From Coprobacter secundus (GTDB lineage Bacteria; Bacteroidota; Bacteroidia; Bacteroidales; Coprobacteraceae), in the NCBI GenBank assembly GCA_000803105.1, contig JTDA01000003.1, positions 186,001 through 250,000 of the forward strand: 64,000 nucleotides of DNA, in the 5' to 3' direction. Below, in pieces: positions 42,804 to 50,956 of this stretch. The position numbers and the translations under genes are program-made. Every line of letters starts with the position of its first letter. Position 1 is the stretch's first letter. The notes below the pieces were generated by a model. It had not been told where the DNA came from. It ran no database searches and saw only the letters and a list, made by a program, of their open reading frames with translations.

Positions 42804-45386
42804 TTAATCGTTATTCTTGGAAGAAATAATATCTTCATAGCTGAAGTCTGGCTGAGCATCTAATAAAGACATATATTGAGCACAAAATTTGTCATAGCAT
42901 TGTCTTGATAGAACTTTGTGTCCCAGCTGATATAATAAGCGGCATTTTAGTTTTACAGCTTCTTCTTCAGTAGGATATAGTAATAAAACGACATCTGCTA
43001 TTTGGAGTGAAAGCTTGGAGTCAGAACTGTATTCAGGAAGAGCTATTGCTGATAATAGAATGTCCGATACGCGAGAAACATATTCTGATTTGAACTCGTC
43101 AGCCCATTCAGCATTGACATTTGGCAATAACATGCCTTTAGAGGATAGAGCGATAATTGTTTCTATTGTCTCTCGGTTATAATTGCTATTTCGTTTTTGG
43201 TATTTTTTTAGTTGTTTCCATATTTCTATATAATCGCAGAAAACATCTTTCCCTAACTTGATATTCCAATAACTATTTTCATTGGTCAAAGTAATATCCC
43301 CTATATTATTTAACAAGAGACGTAAGCGTCTTATGTTTACACTTCTGTTATTTGATGCGGATTTTTTATCCATTCCTGACCAAAAAGCTTCGTCTAACAT
43401 TAGTGAACTGACTCCTCGTCCGTCATTTTTTACTGAATGTAAGAGAATAAATAGGAATAGTTGGCGCAGGACGGAAGAGAAGCCTCCTGTGACATCTATA
43501 CCCTGTCGATCGAATACTTGAAATCCTCCGAGTAAATTGATAGTAGATGTTACTGGGATAGGAGAGGGTTCGTTAGGTATAGGATTGACTTTAGTATTGG
43601 CCGAAGTAATAATTTCGGGAGATATTATTTGAGAATGTTTTTTTTGTTTTTTTGACCAAATCCAATAACTGATTAAGATAAGGCAGATTATACCTATCCC
43701 TCCAAAGATAAGTTTAGCCCGGGGCTGAGGGGATGTTTTCTCCGCTTGCAAAACATCTTTGGACTGTAATACGGGATAGGCCATAGAATAAATAGATACA
43801 AAGTATCCATTTTGGTTGGGTGCTTGTTGTAAAATTATGGCATAAAGATTATTGCTTTCTTTATCTAAGAAAAGGTCGCAATATGATTCACTATCGAAAA
43901 AATGGTATAATATCGTGTCTCCTAAAATTGTTGTTCGTGATGATTCCCAGTCAAGAGATATGAGATACAATAATGAATTGTAACGGTCATTGTTGTATGC
44001 TAATGTATATACTGTATGCTCGTTTTTATCAATTAATAGTGAATTGCCCATAGCGATGGGGTCTCCGGCAATTGAAAAATTGGTAACTTTTTCGCATTGA
44101 GCGTTTGGATAATCGATTTTGTAGAGGTCATACAAATTTTGGGGAAGCTCTTCCTGCTTTCCGGAAGGGGAACCATAGCCTCCCATTACCATCAGGATGC
44201 TGTCTTCATAAAGCCCCGCTGCACTTAGATAACGTGGCATTATCTGAGTTTTCAAATCTGTGGTCTTCCATGCACCGTCAAATAAGTCCCGGACAATTAA
44301 ATTTGCCTTGTATTGATGCATGCCATATCCACCGAATAAAACCAGTTTATGATTTTTGTAATCTATAAAATGGTTGTGTTGTTGTATAGGTGGTAAAATT
44401 TCAGTTCCAGAACCCGACCAACTTTGGGTTTGGAAATTGTAAATATTGAGATCTGGGAATTGTGTACTATATGAAATCAGACAGTTTCTTTCTTTATCAT
44501 ATAACAAGGCGCTTCCTCCTCCACATCGAAAAGGTGCACCTTTATTTGTCTTTACTCGGGATACTATATCTGTAGTAACAGAATAAGTTATTAGAGAATC
44601 TGCCGTTGCAATAAAAATACGTCCTGAATCGCTATCATAAGCAATTTGTGGATTAGTTTCTTTGAAATGCATGGATATTACGGGTTTCCATGAAATGTGT
44701 CTATCAATTTCCCATTCTCCGTTTTTTACTAATGCAATACAGCCGTCTATTTCGTCTAAAACTGATGATTCGAGATGCTTTGCAAATTTCCAATGTCGTA
44801 AGGTTTTTCCTTTTTCATCACATACTTTTAAGTCTCGGATTGACATAGGGGGTACATCCGTTGTATAAAAATTACCATGATGATTTTTGCCTAAATGCAA
44901 TTGAGCATTTTTTAGGTTAGGAATTGAAAATGGTATTTTTGAAGTGGTTTCGTTAAAAGAGCATTCGATATCCGATATGTTGAAACGAATTTTTACAGGA
45001 AACCAATGTTTTTCGTCGTAATTGTTGTCTAAATGAAACTCTTTATTGCAATAAATATGCCGGGTACTGGCCACTACGAAGTTTACTTTTAATAAAGAAG
45101 TATTGGCAATAAAGTCTAAACTTAATGTATCATTACAGATAAGCCTGAAGATATATCCGTAGGTTCCTTCTGGTTTTTTGTCTAAACGGAGGTCAAATTC
45201 AATGGTACTTCCTGGTTTTAAAAACAGGTTACAATTACTTAAATCAACACCGGTTCTTTGGTCTTGATTGACAGAATGAGAGCGGAACGTAAGTCCGTAA
45301 CGCATATTATTATCAGCAGATTCACTCTTTGTATTGAAAAAAGAATTGATAATTATGAGTAACAGAAGAATTCGTCTGTAAAGCAT
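42804..45386 (-). CDS. Membrane-spanning PUL regulator: LamG-like and kelch sensor, one TM helix, SARP-like winged helix and helical-repeat domain
   Basis: Residue numbers are from the TTG at 45422; the ATG at 45386 is residue 13 and begins the signal sequence MLYRRILLLLIIINSFF. Domains: a LamG/concanavalin-like fold (about 40-235); a beta-propeller with kelch signatures (about 245-555: LVLFGGYGMHQYKANLIVRD, ILMVMGGYGS); a single TM helix (about 570-590) followed by KKQKKH, which puts the C-terminus in the cytoplasm; a winged helix (about 626-730: INLLGGFQVFDRQG, SVLRQLFLFILLH, NNRSVNIRRLRLLLNNIG) of SARP/OmpR type; and an alpha-helical BTAD-like region (about 730-860). There is no kinase, receiver, AraC or sigma-factor domain. 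It lies directly upstream of the first susC in the same direction. Ligand sensing outside with direct DNA binding inside is inferred. Confidence 0.75.
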   Translation of the reverse strand: MLYRRILLLLIIINSFFNTKSESADNNMRYGLTFRSHSVNQDQRTGVDLSNCNLFLKPGSTIEFDLRLDKKPEGTYGYIFRLICNDTLSLDFIANTSLLKVNFVVASTRHIYCNKEFHLDNNYDEKHWFPVKIRFNISDIECSFNETTSKIPFSIPNLKNAQLHLGKNHHGNFYTTDVPPMSIRDLKVCDEKGKTLRHWKFAKHLESSVLDEIDGCIALVKNGEWEIDRHISWKPVISMHFKETNPQIAYDSDSGRIFIATADSLITYSVTTDIVSRVKTNKGAPFRCGGGSALLYDKERNCLISYSTQFPDLNIYNFQTQSWSGSGTEILPPIQQHNHFIDYKNHKLVLFGGYGMHQYKANLIVRDLFDGAWKTTDLKTQIMPRYLSAAGLYEDSILMVMGGYGSPSGKQEELPQNLYDLYKIDYPNAQCEKVTNFSIAGDPIAMGNSLLIDKNEHTVYTLAYNNDRYNSLLYLISLDWESSRTTILGDTILYHFFDSESYCDLFLDKESNNLYAIILQQAPNQNGYFVSIYSMAYPVLQSKDVLQAEKTSPQPRAKLIFGGIGIICLILISYWIWSKKQKKHSQIISPEIITSANTKVNPIPNEPSPIPVTSTINLLGGFQVFDRQGIDVTGGFSSVLRQLFLFILLHSVKNDGRGVSSLMLDEAFWSGMDKKSASNNRSVNIRRLRLLLNNIGDITLTNENSYWNIKLGKDVFCDYIEIWKQLKKYQKRNSNYNRETIETIIALSSKGMLLPNVNAEWADEFKSEYVSRVSDILLSAIALPEYSSDSKLSLQIADVVLLLYPTEEEAVKLKCRLLYQLGHKVLSRQCYDKFCAQYMSLLDAQPDFSYEDIISSKNND

Positions 45387-45753
45387 ATTAAAAGTATTTG
45401 TCTGAAAAAGATAATTCAACAATATGTCTTTTGTCTTTTTCCAAGTTTTAATGAATGTACTATATCGAACTGGATCGAATCTATAATAATAGTTTGTAGA
45501 CTAATAATATAGTAAAGTTCTGCAATATGTGTAAATTCTGTATGTATTGTTCTAATTTAACTAAAACTGTTATTAAAAATCACTAATCTAAGAATCTTTT
45601 GTATTTTCATAGTTGACAATCAGTAAAATACAAAATTGTCTTAAGACTTGTCAAGAAACAAAAATATAAAAATTTTCTGTATTACCGATATATTTTTTAA
45701 AGATTTCAAAAAAACAAATGATACGTAACTATATAAAGCTATCAGTAAAATTT
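45387..45753 (-). promoter_or_regulatory. Upstream region of the regulator gene
   Basis: AT-rich, without a convincing ORF. One perfect -7 match on the minus strand (CAAAAATA at 45659-45666 on plus, about 270 bp from the ATG) is the only promoter candidate. A 10-bp palindrome GTCTTAAGAC lies at 45638-45647. TTGACAA (45613-45619) and TTGTCAA (45648-45654) form an inverted pair around it but with a different centre. No 11-bp TTAA array is present here, so autoregulation through the PUL-type site is not supported. Confidence 0.35.
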
Positions 45754-46536
45754 TTACCGAATAAGAGAGAAATATTTTAAAGCTTTGGCAATACCTTCAT
45801 TGTCTACGGTGTCAGTAATATATGAGGCCGCTTGCTTTACTTCATCGGAAGCATTACCCATAGCAACACCTATATGGGTATATTTCAGCATGGGAATATC
45901 GTTACCTCCATCTCCAAAAGAGATGGTCTCTTCTAAATTTATCTGATAATATTCCAATATATGTTTTATACCGGTACTTTTGTCAATGCCTTTTACATTG
46001 ACATCTGCAAAATGGGGATTCCATCGGCTGGCTTCACAATGGGTAAAAACAGTCTTTTGAAGTTCTTCTTCTTTTTGTTTGTCAACATATATGTTTATTT
46101 GTAAGATGTCTTTTTGAGCAATATCTTCTAAGGGTTTAATTTGAGGTACGGGAACATTTATTAATTTGCAAAGGTCGATGACTTGTTGATTGATAAAGTT
46201 TATTGCAGTATTGTCTTGTGTCGTAAACTGGCAAGGGAAATGTTCGGTCTCTTTTTGGTAACGGATGATTGTATTGATATCTTCTTTAGGAATAGAGGTT
46301 TTGTATATTACTTTTTTGTCAGAAGATATGCAGAATGCTCCATTTAATGTGATGATACCATCTATAATGATGTCCTTGGGTAAGGAAATCAAGGATAGAG
46401 GCCTTCCTGTGGCAATAAATATTTTTGTTCCTTGTTGCCTTAATTTTTTTATTGCATTTATGGTAGAATCAGGTATTAAGTGAGTGTTGAAACTGATTAG
46501 AGTTCCATCTATGTCGAAAAAAGCAGCCTTTATCAT
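45754..46536 (-). CDS. HAD-superfamily Cof-type phosphatase
   Basis: Cytoplasmic HAD phosphatase of 260 residues, subclass IIB (Cof/YidA-like). Motif I is FFDIDGT with nucleophile Asp8 and Asp10, motif II is the Thr in IFIATGRP, motif III is a Lys near KGIDKSTG and motif IV is FGDGGNDIPML. This group removes phosphate from sugar phosphates, flavin precursors or pyridoxal phosphate, and the sequence does not decide which. It lies 43 bp after the Dph6-like gene and is probably the last gene of that operon. Confidence 0.88.
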   Translation of the reverse strand: MIKAAFFDIDGTLISFNTHLIPDSTINAIKKLRQQGTKIFIATGRPLSLISLPKDIIIDGIITLNGAFCISSDKKVIYKTSIPKEDINTIIRYQKETEHFPCQFTTQDNTAINFINQQVIDLCKLINVPVPQIKPLEDIAQKDILQINIYVDKQKEEELQKTVFTHCEASRWNPHFADVNVKGIDKSTGIKHILEYYQINLEETISFGDGGNDIPMLKYTHIGVAMGNASDEVKQAASYITDTVDNEGIAKALKYFSLIR

Positions 46537-46579
46537 AACTTATTTTATTTATTTGTAAAAATAATAAATATTTCACTTT

Positions 46580-47293
46580 TTAGGGAACTATAGAACCATA
46601 CCAATAACGGAATTCTTTTTCTATTCCGTTTTCGTCCTTTATTTTGTAATTCTGAATTTTTGCTCTATCTAATGAAAATTTGATAGGAGATTTGAATATT
46701 TTTCCATCATAACAGAATGTATGATATTCTCCGTTTTCGCCACAAATGTCAATGTCCTTGGGAAAACTATTGAGTAAATCCATGTTGATTTCTTGGCCGA
46801 TATATTCTTCCCCTAATTTTTCGGCATCGGTGGTAATAATAATGGTTTTTAACCCTGAGGATAAAAAATCTTTCATAATATTTTGTGAAGATTGTCCCCA
46901 TAATGGTTCTACGACTTTGATATTGAACGGTTTTAGTTGTTTCTCCCGATAGGCTCGTACGTCTTCGAGGAAAATATCTCCGAAGACAAAGTAATTGACA
47001 CCGAGGGATTTAAAATAAAGTACAGCTTCTGCCATATTTGTTTCGTAGTCGTTGATATCACCTTTAGGAGGGAGGTTTACAATATAGATGGGCAGTCCAA
47101 TACTCTTTGCTTGAGCTTTGAGAAGAGAGACAGGGATTCTATGCATCGATGAGTATTGAGTTTCTTTATTTACGATCGTGAGTAAAGAAATTATTTCATA
47201 ATTCTTATCTTGTAATATTTTGTATAAGGCAAGTGCCGAATCTTTCCCTCCGCTCCAATTGAATACAGCTTTTTTTCGATAAAGATTTGTCAT
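46580..47293 (-). CDS. Dph6-like ATP-pyrophosphatase (adenine nucleotide alpha hydrolase)
   Basis: PP-loop ATPase of 237 residues with the loop FNWSGGKDSALAL (about 11-23) and the family motifs YFVFGDIFLEDVRAYRE (about 112-128) and VEPLWGQSS. In eukaryotes and archaea Dph6 amidates diphthine on EF2. Bacteria lack diphthamide, so the bacterial members must act on something else and the substrate is unknown. The start overlaps the stop codon of the DUF2284 gene by 4 bp (ATGA), a sign of coupled translation and perhaps shared function. Confidence 0.85.
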   Translation of the reverse strand: MTNLYRKKAVFNWSGGKDSALALYKILQDKNYEIISLLTIVNKETQYSSMHRIPVSLLKAQAKSIGLPIYIVNLPPKGDINDYETNMAEAVLYFKSLGVNYFVFGDIFLEDVRAYREKQLKPFNIKVVEPLWGQSSQNIMKDFLSSGLKTIIITTDAEKLGEEYIGQEINMDLLNSFPKDIDICGENGEYHTFCYDGKIFKSPIKFSLDRAKIQNYKIKDENGIEKEFRYWYGSIVP

Positions 47294-47898
47294 CTTAATT
47301 TTTTGATTTTATTGTTGGTAAGAAATGCGCTGACTAAGGTATAATATTCTGGGAGAATATTGTTTTTGCTCCACAATAGTTCAATGCCTAATAAATCGGA
47401 TGTAGTGTGTTCTATATCAAATCCCAGAGCCTCCAGAGAAGGTCTTATTTTTTGAGGATATATGCAAGGAAGATTTTTATTTCTTTTGCATTTCGAGGGG
47501 GTGCAAAAATGACATGTCCCGGCAAAACAAGCTCGGCTTTCCGGATATTTGTTTTCTAAAGTAAGAAGGAGGGGATCGAGCTGGCCTCTGACTTTAGCTA
47601 ATAAATCCTGTTCGTATAAGATGAGTTCTTCTTTAGTAGCAAAAGAACGCTCAAATTGGGAAGGAAAGATTTGAGTACCTATAATCCAAATTGAGGTATA
47701 TTTTAGTAAGTAAGCTTTTGTTTCGAAATCGAACGGAGGACAGCTCCAACAGGAGTTATACATTTTGCACTCTTTGCAGAATTGTATAAATTTTTGAGGA
47801 TTATGATAACGTTCTATGTATAGGTCTGTATTTATACAGACAGATTTTTCTTTTATGGTATACATATCGGTTTTTGTATTGTAATTACATACTGTCAT
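47290..47898 (-). CDS. DUF2284 cysteine-rich metal-binding protein
   Basis: 202 residues with two dense cysteine groups: CKECKMYNSCWSCPPF (about 40-55) and CFAGTCHFCTPSKC followed by NLPC (about 123-146). This is the pattern of the DUF2284 predicted metal- or FeS-binding family. No enzymatic function is known to me. It is coupled to the Dph6-like gene by a 4-bp overlap. The promoter just upstream carries an inverted repeat over its -7 element, so repression by a dimeric regulator is plausible. Confidence 0.8.
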   Translation of the reverse strand: MTVCNYNTKTDMYTIKEKSVCINTDLYIERYHNPQKFIQFCKECKMYNSCWSCPPFDFETKAYLLKYTSIWIIGTQIFPSQFERSFATKEELILYEQDLLAKVRGQLDPLLLTLENKYPESRACFAGTCHFCTPSKCKRNKNLPCIYPQKIRPSLEALGFDIEHTTSDLLGIELLWSKNNILPEYYTLVSAFLTNNKIKKLR

Positions 47899-47927
47899 TT
47901 CTTTTTGACAAGGGTTTCTTTTTGATT

Positions 47928-47969
47928 GTACTTTTTCTCAAAAGTACTTCCGATATGGCATTTTACCAA
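47928..47969 (-). promoter_or_regulatory. Promoter with overlapping inverted repeat for the DUF2284-Dph6-HAD operon
   Basis: On the minus strand the -7 TACTTTTG (47939-47946) and a TTG at 47967-47969 (20-bp spacing) form a promoter. GTACTTTT (47928-47935) and AAAAGTAC (47940-47947), with a TCTC spacer, are perfect 8-bp arms covering the -7 element, as an operator would. About 330 bp further to 48278 hold a terminator copy, a direct repeat and the DUF4365 promoter, described separately. Confidence 0.5.
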
Positions 47970-48034
47970 GAGAAGCAGTTATTATTTTATTTGGATAGAT
48001 AAGAAATAAGACAGGAATAGAATAAGAAAATAAC

Positions 48035-48076
48035 AAAAGCGGGGAGAGCTTTCCAACCTTCCCCGCTTCAGTACCC
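48035..48076 (-). terminator. Duplicate of the tRNA-Leu 3' end and terminator
   Basis: 36 of 42 positions match 49503-49544, the terminator and 3' end of the tRNA-Leu gene. All six differences are G/A or C/T transitions, and one pair is compensatory, so the stem (48037-48045 with 48060-48068) is kept. There is no recognisable tRNA body next to it: the following 80 bases hold only T-loop-like scraps (GTTCAAATC and GGTTCGAGA on the minus strand). It looks like a relic of a lost tRNA or of an insertion next to one. Confidence 0.55.
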
Positions 48077-48092
48077 TTAACCGTTCTGTTCT

Positions 48093-48125
48093 CGAACCAA
48101 TTCTTGCATGATTTGAACTTGATTT
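48093..48125. repeat. Imperfect direct repeat, left copy
   Basis: CGAACCAATTCTTGCA here matches 49431-49446 with one mismatch. The similarity continues weakly to a GAACTTGATTT/GTTCTTGATTT block at the end of each copy. The two copies bracket the DUF4365 gene. Confidence 0.5.
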
Positions 48126-48217
48126 GGGAATTAAGAGAATGGATACCTCATCCATAACATAATATTATAAAATGCCAGTTAAAACAAAATTTTGAATGTA
48201 TTGAACTTCTGATTTCT

Positions 48218-48225
48218 TATATTTG
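48218..48225 (+). promoter_or_regulatory. -7 element of the DUF4365 gene
   Basis: TATATTTG, a perfect TAnnTTTG, 53 bp before the ATG at 48279. A TTTG at 48191-48194 is a possible -33 element with long spacing (23 bp). Confidence 0.5.
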
Positions 48226-48278
48226 CAACACGATGTTTTACCATATAAGATTATAAGAATAATAAAATAAAAAACAAG

Positions 48279-49250
48279 ATGCCCAAATATTCAAATTCAA
48301 GCATAACAGCTAAAATCGGAATAAATTACATTAGAACTATAGTTGAAGAATCTGGGTCTTTATTCCATAAAATTGAACAAGAAAATGATTTAGGGATAGA
48401 CGGAATTATTGAATTTATCCAAGATGGTACTCCTACAAATAAAAGCATAGCTATACAAATAAAATCAGGAGATTCCTACTTTAACAGTAGGAATCAAGAA
48501 CTTTCTATTCCAATAGATAGCCATTATAATTATTGGCTAAATTATCCATTACCAGTTTTCGGAATTGTATATATTCCTAACTTAAAGAATGCTTTTTGGG
48601 TTAATATCAAAACATACATAGAAACTATATGTAATTCTTCACTCATAAAATTTCCAGTGACTCGAATAAATCAATTTAATACAATAGATTTCAAACGATT
48701 ATTTCAACCTTTAATATTAGACACAATACCATTAGTTTCTTTCAACGAAGCCTTATCATATTTCAATTCAGACGATATTTCTGAATTTAATTTGGGAATG
48801 ACTATTATGTTTGAAAAATATATAAATGAAGAAAAGACTTGGAATACATTTTTAGACTATATACAAGAAAAGGAGGCACACGAAATTCCTCATAAACTAA
48901 TTTATTACTTGGCACACATCCCTTGGCATCCAGATATATGGTATTCTGGTAATAATATTTCCAATAACATCAAAGTCCTAGTTTTAAATAAGATATATAA
49001 CTATAACAAAGCAACCGTAATTAAATTATTATCTATTATTGGCGACAATATGATATGTCGAGGAAGTATTGGGCAATCGATTGAAGCCATTCTATCAAAA
49101 GTCAAAAACATAAATTCATATTTAGCAGATATTATTACTGAAGATAGTACCTCAGCCGATATCATCAAAAACGCGAGTATTATTCTAGCTTATTACATAG
49201 GAAAAAAAACTCTCCCACTTCTTAAAAAAGCTTATGAAAAAAAAACATGA
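48279..49250 (+). CDS. DUF4365 protein, nuclease-like, orphan
   Basis: 323 residues. The N-terminal part (about 10-135) matches the DUF4365 pattern: NDLGIDGIIEF (Asp41, Glu45) followed by IAIQIKSGDSYF (Gln60, Lys62). This D...QxK arrangement is like a PD-(D/E)xK nuclease core, and DUF4365 proteins are often found in defence islands. The C-terminal half (about 150-320) looks helical and has no motif I know. The gene is clearly more AT-rich than its neighbours, stands alone with its own promoter, has no partner ATPase or methylase, and sits between direct repeats beside tRNA-Leu. Horizontal acquisition and a defence role are inference. No integrase is present. Confidence 0.7.
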   Translation: MPKYSNSSITAKIGINYIRTIVEESGSLFHKIEQENDLGIDGIIEFIQDGTPTNKSIAIQIKSGDSYFNSRNQELSIPIDSHYNYWLNYPLPVFGIVYIPNLKNAFWVNIKTYIETICNSSLIKFPVTRINQFNTIDFKRLFQPLILDTIPLVSFNEALSYFNSDDISEFNLGMTIMFEKYINEEKTWNTFLDYIQEKEAHEIPHKLIYYLAHIPWHPDIWYSGNNISNNIKVLVLNKIYNYNKATVIKLLSIIGDNMICRGSIGQSIEAILSKVKNINSYLADIITEDSTSADIIKNASIILAYYIGKKTLPLLKKAYEKKT

Positions 49251-49502
49251 TTTATTGTCATTGATAGATTACATCAACAAATATGAGAGTATAAATCCAT
49301 ATTCATAAACAATATAGAATAAATTCGAATTATCTTGAACAAGATTCATGTGCTATATAGCTAATAAAGAAAAGTCGGACTGCCCCAGAAAAGTTAACTG
49401 GTTAAAATCGAATTTGACAGAAAAACATATCGAACCAATTCTTACAATAAAGTTCTTGATTTAATCTATCTGCAAGCCAACAAGTTACGAGGAGTAGAAA
49501 AG
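49251..49502. other. AT-rich gap between the DUF4365 gene and tRNA-Leu
   Basis: No ORF with coding character. It contains the right copy of the direct repeat (49431-49462) and otherwise nothing recognisable. Confidence 0.5.
49431..49462. repeat. Imperfect direct repeat, right copy
   Basis: CGAACCAATTCTTACA, 15 of 16 positions shared with 48093-48108. It lies about 40 bp from the terminator of tRNA-Leu, whereas the left copy lies on the other side of the terminator relic, so the order of the two parts is swapped between the two ends. Confidence 0.5.
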
Positions 49503-49503
49503 A

Positions 49504-49537
49504 AAAGCGGAGAGAGTTTTTCAACTTTCTCCGCTTT
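49504..49537 (-). terminator. Terminator of tRNA-Leu
   Basis: AAAGCGGAGA (49504-49513) pairs with TCTCCGCTTT (49528-49537), loop 14 nt. On the minus strand the stem starts 3 nt after the tRNA 3' end and is followed by a T-rich stretch. Confidence 0.85.
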
Positions 49538-49539
49538 AG

Positions 49540-49623
49540 TACCCAGAGCCGGGATCGAACCGGCATGGATGTTACTCCACTGGTGTTTGAGACCAGCGCG
49601 TCTACCAATTCCGCCATCTGGGC
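49540..49623 (-). tRNA. tRNA-Leu (anticodon CAA)
   Basis: 84 nt without encoded CCA. The acceptor stem GCCCAGA (5' end at 49623) pairs with TCTGGGT, then discriminator A73 at 49540. The anticodon stem CTGGT/ACCAG encloses CTCAAAC, giving anticodon CAA (49587-49589), which reads UUG. A long variable arm and the T-arm CCGGTTCGATCCCGG complete a class II leucine tRNA. Confidence 0.95.
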
Positions 49624-49635
49624 GTAAAGACGGTG

Positions 49636-49666
49636 CAAAAGTAGTGAATCTTTTGAATTATCCAAA
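49636..49666 (-). promoter_or_regulatory. Promoter of tRNA-Leu
   Basis: On the minus strand, -7 TACTTTTG (49636-49643) and -33 TTTG (49663-49666) with 19-bp spacing, 12 bp before the tRNA 5' end. This is one of the best promoter matches in the window. Confidence 0.75.
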
Positions 49667-49863
49667 GGAAATATTGTTTTTTTTGAATAAATTGGGGAAA
49701 AAGATATGAAGATGGTTTTTATATGAGTTGTCGAACATAAAGTTTTTGACAAAAAAATATTTTTTTAAATACTATCCTCAAAATATTAGCTATCTTAGCC
49801 GAGCAGTAATACTTAAATAAAGTGGCTTTGCTTCACTTTACTTTAGAATATAATATCAGACTC

Positions 49864-50940
49864 ATGAAAGATAGGTATTGTGTTATTATGTGCGGGGGTA
49901 TTGGAAGCCGTTTTTGGCCGTTTAGCCGCACTTACCGACCGAAACAATTTCTTGATTTTTTTGGTACGGGTCGTTCATTATTACAATCGACATATGACCG
50001 TTTTAGCCGGATTATTTCTCCGGAAAATATTTTTATTTCTACCAATGAGATGTATGTCGATTTGGTTAAAGAGCAACTTCCTGAAGTTGCTGATGAGCGT
50101 ATTTTGGCTGAGCCTCAACGGCGTAATACAGCACCTTGTATTGCATGGGCGGCATATCATATACAGGCACTGAATCCGAATGCCAATATTGTGGTTACTC
50201 CGGCTGATCATCTTATTTTGAAAGAGGATTCTTTTGCCGAGTGCATTGATAAAGGCATGAAATTCGTGGAGAAATATCCGGCGTTGTTGACGTTGGGTGT
50301 AAAACCTAATCGACCTGAAACTGGATATGGCTATATTCAGATAGAGGATGATAATAATGAAGATATAAAGACTGTAAAGACTTTTACTGAAAAGCCGAAT
50401 ATAGAGTTGGCCCGAGTATTTGTTGAGAGTGGAGAGTTTTTCTGGAATTCAGGCATATTTATCTGGAATGTGCAGACTGTAATTAAAGCGATGCAGCGTC
50501 ATTTGCCGGAAATTGTGAATAGATGTGAAGCCAATAAAGAGGTCTTTAATACTCCTAAAGAAAAGGAATTTGTCAATGAAAATTATATGGCATGTCCTAA
50601 TATTTCTATCGATTTTGGTTTGATGGAAAAGGCCTCTAATGTGTTTGTGCTCTGCGCGGAGTTTGGATGGGCCGATTTGGGAACGTGGGGATCTGTGTAT
50701 GAGTTCTCGGCGAAAGACCGTAATGGAAATGTCGGAGCTAAGGGCAAGCAGTTGAGATATGATTGCAATAATAATGTAATAGCTGTCCCTGAAAATAAAT
50801 TGGTTGTGCTACAAGGATTGAATGATTGTATCGTTGTAGAGTCAGATAATGTATTATTAATTTGTCAAAAAAAAGAAGAACAGCGTATACGTAAATTTAT
50901 AACGGATGCCAAAGTCAATTTTGGCGACGATTTTATTTGA
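49864..50940 (+). CDS. manC: Mannose-1-phosphate guanylyltransferase
   Basis: Makes GDP-mannose from mannose 1-phosphate and GTP in the cytoplasm, the donor for mannosyl and fucosyl units of surface glycans. 358 residues from this start: nucleotide-binding signature CGGIGSRFWPFSRTYRPKQF (about 10-29), VVTPADHLI, ETGYGYIQ, FTEKP and WNSGIFIW are typical. The protein is the single-domain form, without the isomerase half of bifunctional ManC/AlgA. The open frame can be extended to a GTG at 49822, but the ATG at 49864 starts the conserved N-terminus. It stands alone, convergent with the DUF389 gene (16-bp gap, no visible terminator). Confidence 0.92.
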   Translation: MKDRYCVIMCGGIGSRFWPFSRTYRPKQFLDFFGTGRSLLQSTYDRFSRIISPENIFISTNEMYVDLVKEQLPEVADERILAEPQRRNTAPCIAWAAYHIQALNPNANIVVTPADHLILKEDSFAECIDKGMKFVEKYPALLTLGVKPNRPETGYGYIQIEDDNNEDIKTVKTFTEKPNIELARVFVESGEFFWNSGIFIWNVQTVIKAMQRHLPEIVNRCEANKEVFNTPKEKEFVNENYMACPNISIDFGLMEKASNVFVLCAEFGWADLGTWGSVYEFSAKDRNGNVGAKGKQLRYDCNNNVIAVPENKLVVLQGLNDCIVVESDNVLLICQKKEEQRIRKFITDAKVNFGDDFI

Positions 50941-50956
50941 TGTTTTTGGGGATGTT

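Noticed and set aside
6257..45386. ECF sigma/anti-sigma pair, hybrid two-component regulator or AraC regulator for the PUL
   Set aside because: No such gene is present in or near the PUL. The SARP-like membrane protein is the only regulator candidate.
45638..45647. Palindrome GTCTTAAGAC upstream of the regulator gene
   Set aside because: Ten bases only, with no promoter element overlapping and no second copy found; chance is likely in AT-rich sequence. Noted in the region entry but not raised as a finding.
48077..48160. Possible tRNA pseudogene after the terminator relic
   Set aside because: Only T-loop-like scraps are present; no acceptor stem or anticodon arm can be built, so I do not call a tRNA.
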